NCBI RefSeq assembly: GCF_928381505.1
Contig: NZ_CAKMSJ010000011.1
Span: forward strand, 21,811 to 85,810
Origin: Rothia endophytica
Lineage (GTDB): Bacteria; Actinomycetota; Actinomycetes; Actinomycetales; Micrococcaceae
Direction: 5' to 3'
Length of the DNA stretch: 64,000 nucleotides
This document shows, piece by piece, positions 8,952 to 17,210 of this stretch; the stretch's first letter is position 1; the number at the start of each line of letters is the position of its first letter. Position numbers and translations under genes: made by a program. Under the pieces are notes generated by a model. That model made no database searches, was not told the DNA's origin, and saw only the letters and a program-made list of their open reading frames with translations.

Positions 8952-10279
8952 CGCGTTAACTCCTGGGCATTTGCTACCTGCGGATCCTTGATGGGCAGTA
9001 GAAGGAGCAAACCTATAAAAAGCACGATTACGATACCCACAATGCCCCAAAGTTCGGCACCGAACCAGGTGACAAAGAGACCGAAGAGAGCGGGTGAGAG
9101 GAAGCTTGCGGCCCTGCCGGTTGTGGAATAAAGGCCGTAGAGCTCGCCCTCGTTGCCCTTCTCGACCAGCCTGCCCAGGTAAGAGCGTGCGGCGGACTGC
9201 GCTGGGCCCACGAAAGCGCAAAGGGTGAGCCCGCAGATCCAGAACATGGTGCTGCTGGGGAAGAAGAGTAGGGGCAGGGCCGCTGCGATGAGGGCAACTA
9301 GTGAGAAAACGATAACTCGTTTGGGGCCAAACCGGTCATCCATACGCCCGCCGAGCATAGCGCCTACGCCGGCAACAATATTGCCAAAGATAGCAAAGAC
9401 AATGACCTGGTTGGTGCTGAAACCAAAAGCGCTAGCAGCCAGGATACCGCCAAAGGTAAAGATACCGTTGAGGCCGTCACGGAAGACTGCTGAGGAAAGC
9501 AGGAAGTAGAGGGTGGTGGGGGCTTCGCGGTAGAGGCGACGGATGGTGGCGAAGAGATCCTTATAGGAGTCGATGATGCTCTTCTTAGGCTCTACGCTGC
9601 GGGGGGCGGTAGGGATTTTGCGCACTGCCAGCATGAGGGGCAGAGAGAAGGCAATAGCCCAGATAGCTGAGAACACAGCGATAGCGCGCAGATTATAGGC
9701 GTTATCCTCAGGAATACCCAAAATTCCGGGAGACATGAAGCCAACCAGCACAAGGCACAGGGCAAGAATGCCACCGAAGTAGCCTGCAGCCCAGCCTGTG
9801 CCGCTAATCTTGCCGATGGTCTGTTTGGTTGAGATAGCAGGTAGCAGCGCGTTGTAATTAACCACCGCAAATTCGTTGACCAGGTTACCCAAAGACAGCA
9901 GAACAACACCCAAGATGAGGTAGTCAGGGGAGGGCGCCACAAAGAAACAGAAGGCCATAATGACCGCCAACAACACGCTATTGACGCCCAGCCATAGACC
10001 TCGTTTTCCCGCGGAGTCCGCCCGCTGGCCCGAGATGGGGGCGAGCAGGGCGATCAATACACCTGCGATAGTCAGACCTACTGAAAGAACCGCGGCAGGG
10101 TGCCCGCCTTCTCCAAAGCTAGAGCTGGTCAGATAAACCGCGAACACGAAAGTGGTCATGATGGCGTTGAAGCTGGCATTACCAACGTCCCACAGGGTCC
10201 AAGCAACAATCGTTTTTTTGGACGCCGGTGCTAAGGCAGGGGATCTATCAGCGGTAAAAACAGGTGAGGTCATAGACAC
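8948..10279 (-). CDS. MFS transporter, Atg22/UMF1-like
   Basis: 443 residues with about 12 transmembrane helices. The N-terminal motif AWTLWDVGNASFNAIMTTFVFAVY is close to the WDxGNSAF motif of the Atg22-like (UMF1) MFS group, and GKISGTGWAAGYFGG is another group feature. The transported substrate is unknown. The start is GTG 10279 or ATG 10273; neither has a good SD. The end overlaps the convergent HprK-like gene by 4 bases. Confidence 0.82.
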   Translation of the reverse strand: MSMTSPVFTADRSPALAPASKKTIVAWTLWDVGNASFNAIMTTFVFAVYLTSSSFGEGGHPAAVLSVGLTIAGVLIALLAPISGQRADSAGKRGLWLGVNSVLLAVIMAFCFFVAPSPDYLILGVVLLSLGNLVNEFAVVNYNALLPAISTKQTIGKISGTGWAAGYFGGILALCLVLVGFMSPGILGIPEDNAYNLRAIAVFSAIWAIAFSLPLMLAVRKIPTAPRSVEPKKSIIDSYKDLFATIRRLYREAPTTLYFLLSSAVFRDGLNGIFTFGGILAASAFGFSTNQVIVFAIFGNIVAGVGAMLGGRMDDRFGPKRVIVFSLVALIAAALPLLFFPSSTMFWICGLTLCAFVGPAQSAARSYLGRLVEKGNEGELYGLYSTTGRAASFLSPALFGLFVTWFGAELWGIVGIVIVLFIGLLLLLPIKDPQVANAQELTR

Positions 10280-10350
10280 ATGCTAGTTGTTGCTGGTGCA
10301 CACAGGCGCCACATTCCTGCTCTCGCCAGGATAAAAATTGAAAAGGGCAC

Positions 10351-10385
10351 AAAAAACGGCAGACCCTTTGAGGGTCTGCCGTTTT
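10351..10385 (-). terminator. Terminator of the DUF4235 gene
   Basis: Long perfect hairpin with arms around CGGCAGACCCT and AGGGTCTGCCG and a 3-base loop, flanked by an A run on the left and a T run on the right, so it could act in both directions. It lies 12 bases past the stop of the minus-strand DUF4235 gene. Confidence 0.85.
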
Positions 10386-10396
10386 TCTAAAATCTT

Positions 10397-10666
10397 TTAG
10401 ATCTCAGCCTGATCGGTGTTCTTGTCACCGGACTTAGCTTCAAGTTGGTACTGGGCGCGGGTTACAGCAACCTTAATAACGGTGCCTACCAGACCGGTAA
10501 TCAGTGACCAGAGGATGATGTCGCGCCAGCGCTCGTCTTCATCGGGGTTATTCTCGGGGGGCTGGTTACCGGTGATTTTGGTCCAGCTTGCGCTGAGAAT
10601 CTTGTTGGCCAGGGCAACGCCACCGAGTGAAGCTGCAGTGCCAGCAATCTTGATGAGAGGGTTCAT
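10397..10666 (-). CDS. DUF4235 small membrane protein
   Basis: 89 residues. The N-terminal part (KIAGTAASLGGVALANKILSASW) and a second hydrophobic segment (IILWSLITGLVGTVIKVAVTRA) match the short two-helix DUF4235 family of actinobacteria, whose function is unknown. A good SD (GAAAGG, 8 bases) precedes ATG 10666. It forms a single-gene unit with its own terminator. Confidence 0.82.
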   Translation of the reverse strand: MNPLIKIAGTAASLGGVALANKILSASWTKITGNQPPENNPDEDERWRDIILWSLITGLVGTVIKVAVTRAQYQLEAKSGDKNTDQAEI

Positions 10667-10819
10667 GGTTCAGACCTTTCAGTCAGAGAAATTGGGGCTA
10701 AACGCCGTTCTGAACCAAGACTATCAGTAGCCTGTGCTCTTTGCCGCCTATTGGGCGAGAATCAGTAGAAGAGTGGTGGTGAGCTAATTGCGATGCTATG
10801 TTGTTCGGTCTTGTATTGG

Positions 10820-10931
10820 GTGATTGGGGTGCCCTGCCCCGCTAGCTGGTCGGGGCTGGCGTGAATCGCCTTGTGAGCGCTAGCGAACCGGGCGAGAGGG
10901 TCTGCTAGCGGGTCAGGGCACCCCCAATCAC
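10820..10931 (+). repeat. Dispersed palindromic element, copy A
   Basis: The left arm 10820-10846 and right arm 10904-10931 are inverted copies of each other (two single-base gaps or changes over 27-28 bases). Between them is the shared core: GGGGCTGGCGTGAATC (10852-10867) and GAGAGGGTC (10894-10902), separated by a small variable hairpin. The same core recurs at 41.7, 48.9, 50.0 and 55.8 kb with different arms. It lies between the divergent DUF4235 gene and the TPP riboswitch. Confidence 0.85.
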
Positions 10932-11046
10932 CGTTAGCTGGAAAAACTTAGGTAATTCGGTTACTCCCCGATAGCTTTTGTTGGCGGGCTCAAGTGGTTA
11001 TACTGGGGGAGTTCTACACTTGAACTGCCCGCATAGCTGCGGGTAC

Positions 11047-11134
11047 CGACAGGGGAGCGCCACCATCGGCGCTGAGAGTGCGCTAGGCGCAGACCCTCGA
11101 ACCTGATCCGGTTAGTACCGGCGATAGGGAGTCG
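11047..11134 (+). promoter_or_regulatory. TPP riboswitch (THI element)
   Basis: Contains the invariant CTGAGA (11072-11077) and ACCTGATC (11101-11108) blocks and the GGTTAGTACCGGCGATAGGGA segment characteristic of the thiamine pyrophosphate aptamer. Closing stem P1 is CGAC (11047-11050) with GTCG (11131-11134), and a P3-like hairpin TGCGC/GCGCA is present. It precedes ykoEDC, the thiamine-precursor transporter expected under this control. Confidence 0.95.
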
Positions 11135-11173
11135 AGTTCTCGGAGACAGACGCCACCCGGTGCCTGGGTCCCC

Positions 11174-11195
11174 CCTTCCTACACTTATAGGAAGG
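11174..11195 (+). promoter_or_regulatory. Hairpin burying the ykoE SD (riboswitch expression platform)
   Basis: CCTTCCTA (11174-11181) pairs perfectly with TAGGAAGG (11188-11195) around a 6-base loop. The right arm contains the SD AGGAAGG, 8 bases ahead of ATG 11204, and is followed by TTATTTTT. It could therefore block translation, terminate transcription, or both. That TPP binding controls its formation is inference from position. Confidence 0.7.
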
Positions 11196-11203
11196 TTATT
11201 TTT

Positions 11204-11812
11204 ATGGCTGAAAAACGTTCTACCGCATGGCGGGTTAACGAGATTGTGATTGCTTCAGTGATCGCCGTTGCCTGCGCTTTGGTTTTTGCGCTGTGGAATC
11301 TGGGGGTTTACCCCGTAGCTCAGACTTTGTTGGCGGCAACAGCGCCGCAGCTGATGCCGCTTATTGGTGGTGGCTGGCTGATTGCGGGCACCTTGGGAGC
11401 TTACCTCATCCGTAAGCCCGGTGCGGCACTCTACTGTGAGCTCCTGGCTGCCCTCATCTCTGTTTTTATTGGGCCAGGCTCTTTTGGGCTACCTATTCTT
11501 ATTTCTGGTTTGATTCAGGGTGTGGCCGCTGAGCTCATCTTTGCTATCTTTCTTTACCGTGCCTGGAACCTGCCGGTGATGTTGTTGGCGGGCGCGGCGT
11601 CCGGCTTTGCTATGGGGCTGAACGAAGTCATTATTTACTACGCCGGCCAGTTCACCATGGTTAACCAGGTGATCTATGTAGCTAGCGGCACCCTCTCTGG
11701 TCTGGTGATTGCTGGTCTTTTGATGTGGCTGCTTGCTAGGGCACTGGGGGCAACCGGGGTGCTGGATTCCCTGGCTTCGGGGCGCTCACGGCGCGCACCT
11801 TCTGTTCGATAA
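11204..11812 (+). CDS. ykoE: ECF transporter S component, YkoE-like
   Basis: 202 residues with about six hydrophobic helices. The N-terminus (WRVNEIVIASVIAVACALVFALWN) and the PLIGGGWLIAGTLGAYLIRKPGAA segment match YkoE, the substrate-capturing subunit of the thiamine-precursor (hydroxymethylpyrimidine) ECF transporter. It sits behind a TPP riboswitch and is followed without a gap by the ATPase and T subunits. The stop overlaps the next ATG by one base. Confidence 0.9.
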   Translation: MAEKRSTAWRVNEIVIASVIAVACALVFALWNLGVYPVAQTLLAATAPQLMPLIGGGWLIAGTLGAYLIRKPGAALYCELLAALISVFIGPGSFGLPILISGLIQGVAAELIFAIFLYRAWNLPVMLLAGAASGFAMGLNEVIIYYAGQFTMVNQVIYVASGTLSGLVIAGLLMWLLARALGATGVLDSLASGRSRRAPSVR

Positions 11813-13404
11813 TGCCTAGTCTTCCATCGGAGCACCAGCAGGGAGCTGCCATTGTGGCAGAGGGCTTTGGGTGGCACTATGCGGGCCGTGACCAGCCTGC
11901 CTTCAGCCGCTTGACCTTTGAGATCCCGGCGGGGCAGAAGGTCTTATTGTTGGGGCACTCCGGTGCCGGTAAAACCACCCTCTTACACGCTATGGCTGGG
12001 GTGGCTCATGATGCAGACGGGCAATCTGCCAGCGGTTCGCTGACAGTGGGGGGTGCCAATGCCCTGGCCGAGCAGGTGCCGGCTGGGCTGATGCAGCAAG
12101 ATCCAGAAAGCTCCATCGTGCTAGCACGGGTGGGCGATGATGTTGCCTTTGGCCCGGAAAACCTGGGTGTTGCACGGGAGGAAATTTGGCAGCGGGTGGA
12201 CGCCGCTCTAGCGGCGGTTGGTCTTGACCACCTGCCGCTGGATCACCCCACTGACCAGCTTTCGGGCGGCCAGAAACAGCGCCTGGGGTTAGCGGGTATT
12301 CTTGCAATGCAACCCGGAGCCCTCCTGCTCGATGAGCCCACCGCTAATCTCGACCCTGCAGGTGTGCTTGAAGTGAGGGACGCCGTTTTGGCAGCTCAGG
12401 TGGCTACCGGTTCAACCCTGGTGGTGATCGAGCACAGGGTAGGTGTTTGGGCTGACTACATGGACCGGGTCATCGTTTTGGGCGCTGAGGGGATCACCCA
12501 TGATGGCACACCCGATCAGGTGTTCCGTGAGGCACGCGAGGAACTCATTGATGCTGGGGTGTGGGTTCCTGGCTTTACCCCTCATCTCCCTCAGCCGGCG
12601 TCTGCCCCCGGTGAGCAACTGCTGACCGGTGAAGACCTTGTCACTACCCGCCTCTTGCCTCGTAAACGCGATATTCGCCGCCGAGCACGAGCGCTTAAAG
12701 ACAGCCCGCCGGCCCCCTACCCCCTGGCTTTGCCTGCGGTGGGGCAGGTGCCGTCGGTCAGCATCTGTGCCGGTGAGCACCTGGCAATTACAGGTGCCAA
12801 TGGCAGCGGGAAATCAACCCTGGCACTGACCCTCGCTGGCTTGCTTTACCCGGCCGATGGGGTGGTGGCAGCCGCCGGTGCGCTGAGGGCTAGCACCTTG
12901 CAGGAGAAACAGGAACCTGGTTGGGACCCTGCTCGCTGGGAACCCCAGCAACTTATTACCCGCATAGGTTATGTTTTTCAAGAACCAGAGCACCAGTTCC
13001 TCACCGGTAGCGTGCGTGCTGAACTGGAATACGGCCCTCGACAGGTGGCAAAACTGAACCGATTGCCTCTTGATGAGACCGAGCTGGACGCCCTGGTGAG
13101 CGATTTGCTGACCCGCCTGCGTTTAGAAGATGTAGCTGACGCTAACCCCTTTACTCTCTCGGGCGGAGAAAAACGCAGGCTGTCCGTGGCAACGGCTCTT
13201 GCCACAGCCCCTCGCTTGCTGATTCTTGATGAACCCACCTTTGGCCAGGATGCAGGCACCTGGGCTGAACTGGTCGTTCTGATGAACGAACAAATGAGCT
13301 CCGGCACCGCTATTATTTCGGTGACCCATGACCGCGACTTCATCGCTGCACTGGGCGGCAGAACCCTTCATCTGGGGCAAGGAGAGCTGACGTATGAGCA
13401 CTAA
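11812..13404 (+). CDS. ykoD: ECF transporter duplicated ATPase, YkoD-like
   Basis: 530 residues carrying two complete ABC ATPase halves. Half 1 has Walker A GHSGAGKTT (48-56), signature LSGGQKQR and Walker B LLLDEPTANLD. Half 2 has Walker A GANGSGKST, signature LSGGEKRR and Walker B LLILDEPTFGQD. Fused double ATPases of this type energise ECF uptake in YkoEDC systems. Both halves keep the catalytic Glu after Walker B, so both sites look active. The gene overlaps ykoE by one base and ykoC by 11 bases. Confidence 0.92.
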   Translation: MPSLPSEHQQGAAIVAEGFGWHYAGRDQPAFSRLTFEIPAGQKVLLLGHSGAGKTTLLHAMAGVAHDADGQSASGSLTVGGANALAEQVPAGLMQQDPESSIVLARVGDDVAFGPENLGVAREEIWQRVDAALAAVGLDHLPLDHPTDQLSGGQKQRLGLAGILAMQPGALLLDEPTANLDPAGVLEVRDAVLAAQVATGSTLVVIEHRVGVWADYMDRVIVLGAEGITHDGTPDQVFREAREELIDAGVWVPGFTPHLPQPASAPGEQLLTGEDLVTTRLLPRKRDIRRRARALKDSPPAPYPLALPAVGQVPSVSICAGEHLAITGANGSGKSTLALTLAGLLYPADGVVAAAGALRASTLQEKQEPGWDPARWEPQQLITRIGYVFQEPEHQFLTGSVRAELEYGPRQVAKLNRLPLDETELDALVSDLLTRLRLEDVADANPFTLSGGEKRRLSVATALATAPRLLILDEPTFGQDAGTWAELVVLMNEQMSSGTAIISVTHDRDFIAALGGRTLHLGQGELTYEH

Positions 13405-14203
13405 TCCCTTTGAGCGGTCAGCGCTGCAGGACTCTTGGTTGGGCAGGCGCAACGCCGGCGTAAAGTTTGGGGTAGCGCTGGTCTGTAGCGTGCTCATCAT
13501 TCTTGTCATTGATCCGCTCACCGCTTCTCTGCTGCTAGGTCTAGAAATCCTCGGTCTGCTGGTTGCTCGCTTCAACCCTTTTGCTCTGCTCATCCGGTTC
13601 TGGCCGATTCTGATCGCTTCGCTGGTCGGTGGTTGGGCTACCGCCCTCTTGGCCGAGAAAAATGGAGAAGTGGTTCTTGATCTAGGCTTCAACTACCTCA
13701 CCACCCACTCGGTTGAGGTTGGCGTGGCTATGGTCTTGCGCTCCCTGGCACTTGCCCTACCCTCGCTGATGTTCTTCACTACGGTTGATCCCACGGACTG
13801 GGGGGACTCCCTTGCGCAGACCTGGCGTCTGCCTTCTCGTTTTGTGCTGGCCGCCCTGGCCGCCCTGCGACTTGTGGGCATCATGCTTGCCGAATGGAAC
13901 ACCCTTTCCATGACCCGCCGAGCCAGAGGCGTCACCGGCAGCTCAAGCACAACCGGTCTGCTGCAGAGCGTCAAAGCCAGCGCTGGGCAGACATTTGCTC
14001 TGCTGGTTCAGGCTCTTCGCCGGGGCGGTCGCCTTGCTATCACCATGGAAGCGCGAGGCTTTGGGTGTCGGAGGCGTACCTGGGCGCGCCCGGACCGTTT
14101 TACCCCCGGTGACCTAGTTTTTACCGTCACCGCCCTGGCTATCCTCCTGGTTGCTTACGCGGTGTCCTTTTCCCTAGGATCTCTGCAACTGCTCTGGCAG
14201 TAG
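13394..14203 (+). CDS. ykoC: ECF transporter T component, YkoC-like
   Basis: 269 residues with about five hydrophobic helices and the two coupling motifs expected of T subunits: a first ARG-type box at RRARGVTGS and a second at EARGFG. It forms the membrane scaffold linking the YkoD ATPase to YkoE. It starts inside the end of ykoD (11-base overlap), which supports a single translationally linked operon under the TPP riboswitch. Confidence 0.88.
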   Translation: MSTNPFERSALQDSWLGRRNAGVKFGVALVCSVLIILVIDPLTASLLLGLEILGLLVARFNPFALLIRFWPILIASLVGGWATALLAEKNGEVVLDLGFNYLTTHSVEVGVAMVLRSLALALPSLMFFTTVDPTDWGDSLAQTWRLPSRFVLAALAALRLVGIMLAEWNTLSMTRRARGVTGSSSTTGLLQSVKASAGQTFALLVQALRRGGRLAITMEARGFGCRRRTWARPDRFTPGDLVFTVTALAILLVAYAVSFSLGSLQLLWQ

Positions 14204-14382
14204 GTAGGCCGGTGTCCCTACTTATGGGGGCTAATTTTGAGAAGCCCCAGGTCAAACCTGTATACAAAAAAATCTACAAGAAAGTAATTGCCTGTAAAGA
14301 TAGGAAATACTTATGCGCACTACTGTCGATAATGGGTATTTTAGGATTATAGGCTCACCGCAGTCCCCACCTCATACTAGAG

Positions 14383-14502
14383 CCTGCGGAGTATAAGAGC
14401 GCTCGCGCCTCTCAGTGGTGCTCGCACAACAGACGATGCCCTATCACTGTGTATTCCCAGACGCAGCGGTGGGGCATCAGTGTATCCTCCGGTACCCGCA
14501 GG
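14383..14502 (+). other. Potential structured leader upstream of pabC
   Basis: In the 311-base gap 14204-14514 no gene is seen. Nested pairing is visible: outer CCTGCGG (14383-14389) with CCGCAGG (14496-14502), and an inner 15-base stem (14435-14449 with 14464-14478; 12 Watson-Crick pairs, 2 G-U, one mismatch). The stem ends 36 bases before the pabC ATG. It matches no riboswitch class I know. The rest of the gap is A+T-rich and probably holds the promoter. Confidence 0.35.
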
Positions 14503-14514
14503 TAACCTTGAGAT

Positions 14515-15399
14515 ATGACTCAAACAACCGTAGTAATGCTCAGCGCTGAGCACCCTGCCGGTGCCCTCGTAGACGCCACTGTTCCGCTCATCAATATCGA
14601 AGACCAGGGCTTGACCCGCGGCGACGGTGTTTTTGAAACCATGCTAGCCGCCAACCGCAGCGTCCGTAAGTTCGGTGCTCACCTGGCACGGCTCACCGGT
14701 TCGGCTCGACTCCTCGACCTGCCCATGCCGTCAGAAGAGAACCTGCGCACCGCCATCGACCTAGCCTTGAGTGCAGCTGAAGCTGGCCCGCAAACGGTAC
14801 TGGGTGAAGAGCATACAGTAAAAATTATTATCTCCCGTGGCACCGTGGACGGGGGCCCCCATGCCTGGGTTACTGTAGCCCCCAGCCCAGCCGGAATACT
14901 TGTACAACGTGAACAGGGGGTACGTGCCATGCTTCTACCCCGCGGCCATGATCCGGCAGAGGACTCCGCTTACCCCTGGCTGCTCGCCGGCGCTAAGACT
15001 CTCTCATACGCTGTCAATATGTCAGTATTGCGCTACGTGAAGAACCACGGAGCAGATGACGCCATTTGGGTCACTGATGACCGCCGAATTCTTGAAGGCG
15101 CGACCTCGTCAGTGATCGTCGCTAAAACTGAGGGGGATAGAAAGGTGCTGTACACACCTGAGCCCTCCCACGGCATTCTGCCCGGCACCACCCAGGGCGT
15201 CATCTTTGAAGGAGCCCGTGCAGCGGGTTGGGAGCTGGGCTACGGGCCGCTCTACCCCCAGGATTTGCTGGAAGCGGATGCCGTGTGGCTGGCCTCGTCT
15301 GTGCGTTTGCTAGCCCCGGTAACCCATCTCAACGGCACACCTTTAGCTACCGATTCGCAGCTAACTGAAGAATTCTTGGGCTACCTAGCACGCAGCTAG
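14515..15399 (+). CDS. pabC: Class IV aminotransferase, probably aminodeoxychorismate lyase
   Basis: 294 residues of the PLP fold-type IV family. The N-terminal DQGLTRGDGVFETM segment, the PLP-binding Lys in LAGAKTLSYAVNM and the ILEGATSSVIVAK and GILPGTTQ motifs are all present. Length and sequence type fit PabC, which splits 4-amino-4-deoxychorismate to p-aminobenzoate and pyruvate for folate. A branched-chain or D-amino-acid aminotransferase cannot be excluded. pabA/pabB are not in the window. The stop overlaps the convergent exporter gene by 4 bases. Confidence 0.78.
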   Translation: MTQTTVVMLSAEHPAGALVDATVPLINIEDQGLTRGDGVFETMLAANRSVRKFGAHLARLTGSARLLDLPMPSEENLRTAIDLALSAAEAGPQTVLGEEHTVKIIISRGTVDGGPHAWVTVAPSPAGILVQREQGVRAMLLPRGHDPAEDSAYPWLLAGAKTLSYAVNMSVLRYVKNHGADDAIWVTDDRRILEGATSSVIVAKTEGDRKVLYTPEPSHGILPGTTQGVIFEGARAAGWELGYGPLYPQDLLEADAVWLASSVRLLAPVTHLNGTPLATDSQLTEEFLGYLARS

Positions 15400-16625
15400 C
15401 GTGCCGAGGTGGCGTAGTCGCTTTCTGCCTTGGGCGTGGTCAGAAGAGCGAGGGCTGCCAGCAGAGAAAAGCCGCTGATGGTTAGTGCTAAGGGCATGTA
15501 TGCGGCGCCTCCACCGAGGGAAACCAGCGGGGAGGCGAGGCCACCCATCGCTGACTGGGTCATGCCCAGCATTGCAGAGGCTGACCCTGCAACATGGCGG
15601 GCTTCGCCCAGGGCAAGCGAAGAAGCGTTACCAAAAATCATTCCTACCGAGCAGGTCAAGGCGAAGAGCAGGACCAGGGTGGGCACCAGCTGGGGTCCCA
15701 TGATGAAGTGAATCAAAATCAACAGACTCACCGCAACCAGCGAGCTGATGCCAATGGTCAATAGCTTGCGTAGCGCCACCCTGCCAACCAGCGCCGTCAT
15801 CACCGAAGAGGCCAGCACGATACCTACCGAATTGACCCCAAAGACATAGGTGAATTGAGTTTCGCTGAGCCCCAGTACGTTTTGTAGCAGGTAGGGGGAA
15901 CCTGAAACATAGCCAAAGAGGGCACCAAAGGCCAGCACCATGGTCAGCATGAAGCCCATGTAGCGGCGAATTTTCACTACTTCAGCGATGCCGGCGTAGG
16001 CCGACAAGAGACTACCGGTGCGGCGCCGCTCTACGGGTAGAGATTCCCTGATGAAGACGGTTACCAGCACCATGGACAATGCAATCATGGCTGCGATGAC
16101 CTTAAAAACATCTCGCCAATCGCCGTGTGCCAGCACAATGCCGCCAATCAGGGGTGCGGCAACAGGGGCGATCCCGTTAATCATCATCATGATGCCCATG
16201 AGGCGAGCAGTCTGCAGGCCACTGGTGGAATCCGCCACGATAGCGCGCGCTAAGACAAGACCAATGGCGCCGGTGAAGCCCATGATAAAACGGGCCGCGA
16301 TGAAAAATTCAATGGTGGGAGCAAAAACGCAGGCCAGGGTGGCTAGAGCGCAGAGCACGATACCTATGAGCAACGGGCGGCGGCGCCCGGTTCTATCCGA
16401 TAGCGGGCCTACTACGAACTGCCCGGCACCCAGGCCCAGCATGAAAGCGGTGAGCGTCAGCTGTGCCATGGACGCTGTGGTGTTGAGATCGGCAGAAATA
16501 GAGGGAAGGGCCGCTAAATACATGTCGATAGCTAGCGGCCCAACGGCGGTCAGGGACGCTAGTGTAAAAACAGCGATTTTAGAAAGACCGGGTGGTGTTT
16601 GGTGGGAGGTGTGTGAAGATTCCAT
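15396..16625 (-). CDS. Bcr/CflA-family multidrug exporter (MFS)
   Basis: 409 residues with 12 predicted helices. Helix 1 has the family motif VGPLAIDMYLAALPSI and helices 2-3 carry GPLSDRTGRRRPLLIG, the MFS motif A. This is a drug/H+ antiporter family; the substrate is unknown. ATG 16625 is chosen because AAAGGG lies 5 bases ahead; an in-frame codon 7 residues upstream (16646) has no SD. Confidence 0.85.
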   Translation of the reverse strand: MESSHTSHQTPPGLSKIAVFTLASLTAVGPLAIDMYLAALPSISADLNTTASMAQLTLTAFMLGLGAGQFVVGPLSDRTGRRRPLLIGIVLCALATLACVFAPTIEFFIAARFIMGFTGAIGLVLARAIVADSTSGLQTARLMGIMMMINGIAPVAAPLIGGIVLAHGDWRDVFKVIAAMIALSMVLVTVFIRESLPVERRRTGSLLSAYAGIAEVVKIRRYMGFMLTMVLAFGALFGYVSGSPYLLQNVLGLSETQFTYVFGVNSVGIVLASSVMTALVGRVALRKLLTIGISSLVAVSLLILIHFIMGPQLVPTLVLLFALTCSVGMIFGNASSLALGEARHVAGSASAMLGMTQSAMGGLASPLVSLGGGAAYMPLALTISGFSLLAALALLTTPKAESDYATSAR

Positions 16626-16775
16626 GATGCCCTTTCGTGCCTGCAAAACTCCCTTATTCTACGGGGCGGGGCGAGGCCGTCGTAATAGGAAGTTTAAAAG
16701 AAAAATGTGTTCTTGCAGACCAGCACCATGCCTTCTGGGAAGAAGGTGGGCAACTAGGTAGCGTGAAGATAGAAC

Positions 16776-17174
16776 CTATATGAGCGATTCAGCAAGCTGA
16801 TTGACCCTGCTCTCAATATCATCCAGGATGAGGTTCATGCGCTCAGCTCCTTCAATGCCTTGATGGGATGGCTCTATTGTGTCCCACCGCTCGATACGTA
16901 CGCCGGCGGGAGCGTCAAGCTGAGCTTCTTTACCCACAACAACAATCGCTGTACAGTTTTCTAAACTTTGCGGGTCAATTGCTTTGGGGAACTCGCCGTG
17001 GGTTGAGTAGCCCCTTGCTTCTAAGGCCTGAACAGATTCGGTGTTGAGGGCTCTGCCTGGTTCGGTGCCGCCGGAAAGGACTTTTATGCGATCTCCTGCA
17101 ACCTTACGCATCACTGATGCAGCCATCTGCGATTTTCCGCCGTTCTTTACGCATACAAATAGCACTGTTTTCAT
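16776..17174 (-). CDS. arsC: Low-Mr phosphatase-like arsenate reductase (mycothiol type)
   Basis: 132 residues. The N-terminal loop CVKNGGKS (8-15) corresponds to the P-loop of low-Mr phosphatases with Lys in place of the usual Arg, as in actinobacterial arsenate-mycothiol transferases. There is no second or third redox Cys of the thioredoxin-linked ArsC type, which fits use of mycothiol (family knowledge). It is downstream of acr3 on the same strand with a 36-base gap, so it is probably cotranscribed. It reduces arsenate to arsenite, which Acr3 expels. Confidence 0.78.
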   Translation of the reverse strand: MKTVLFVCVKNGGKSQMAASVMRKVAGDRIKVLSGGTEPGRALNTESVQALEARGYSTHGEFPKAIDPQSLENCTAIVVVGKEAQLDAPAGVRIERWDTIEPSHQGIEGAERMNLILDDIESRVNQLAESLI

Positions 17175-17210
17175 GGGATTCTCCTTAAGTGGAAAAGGTG
17201 TAAATAATGA

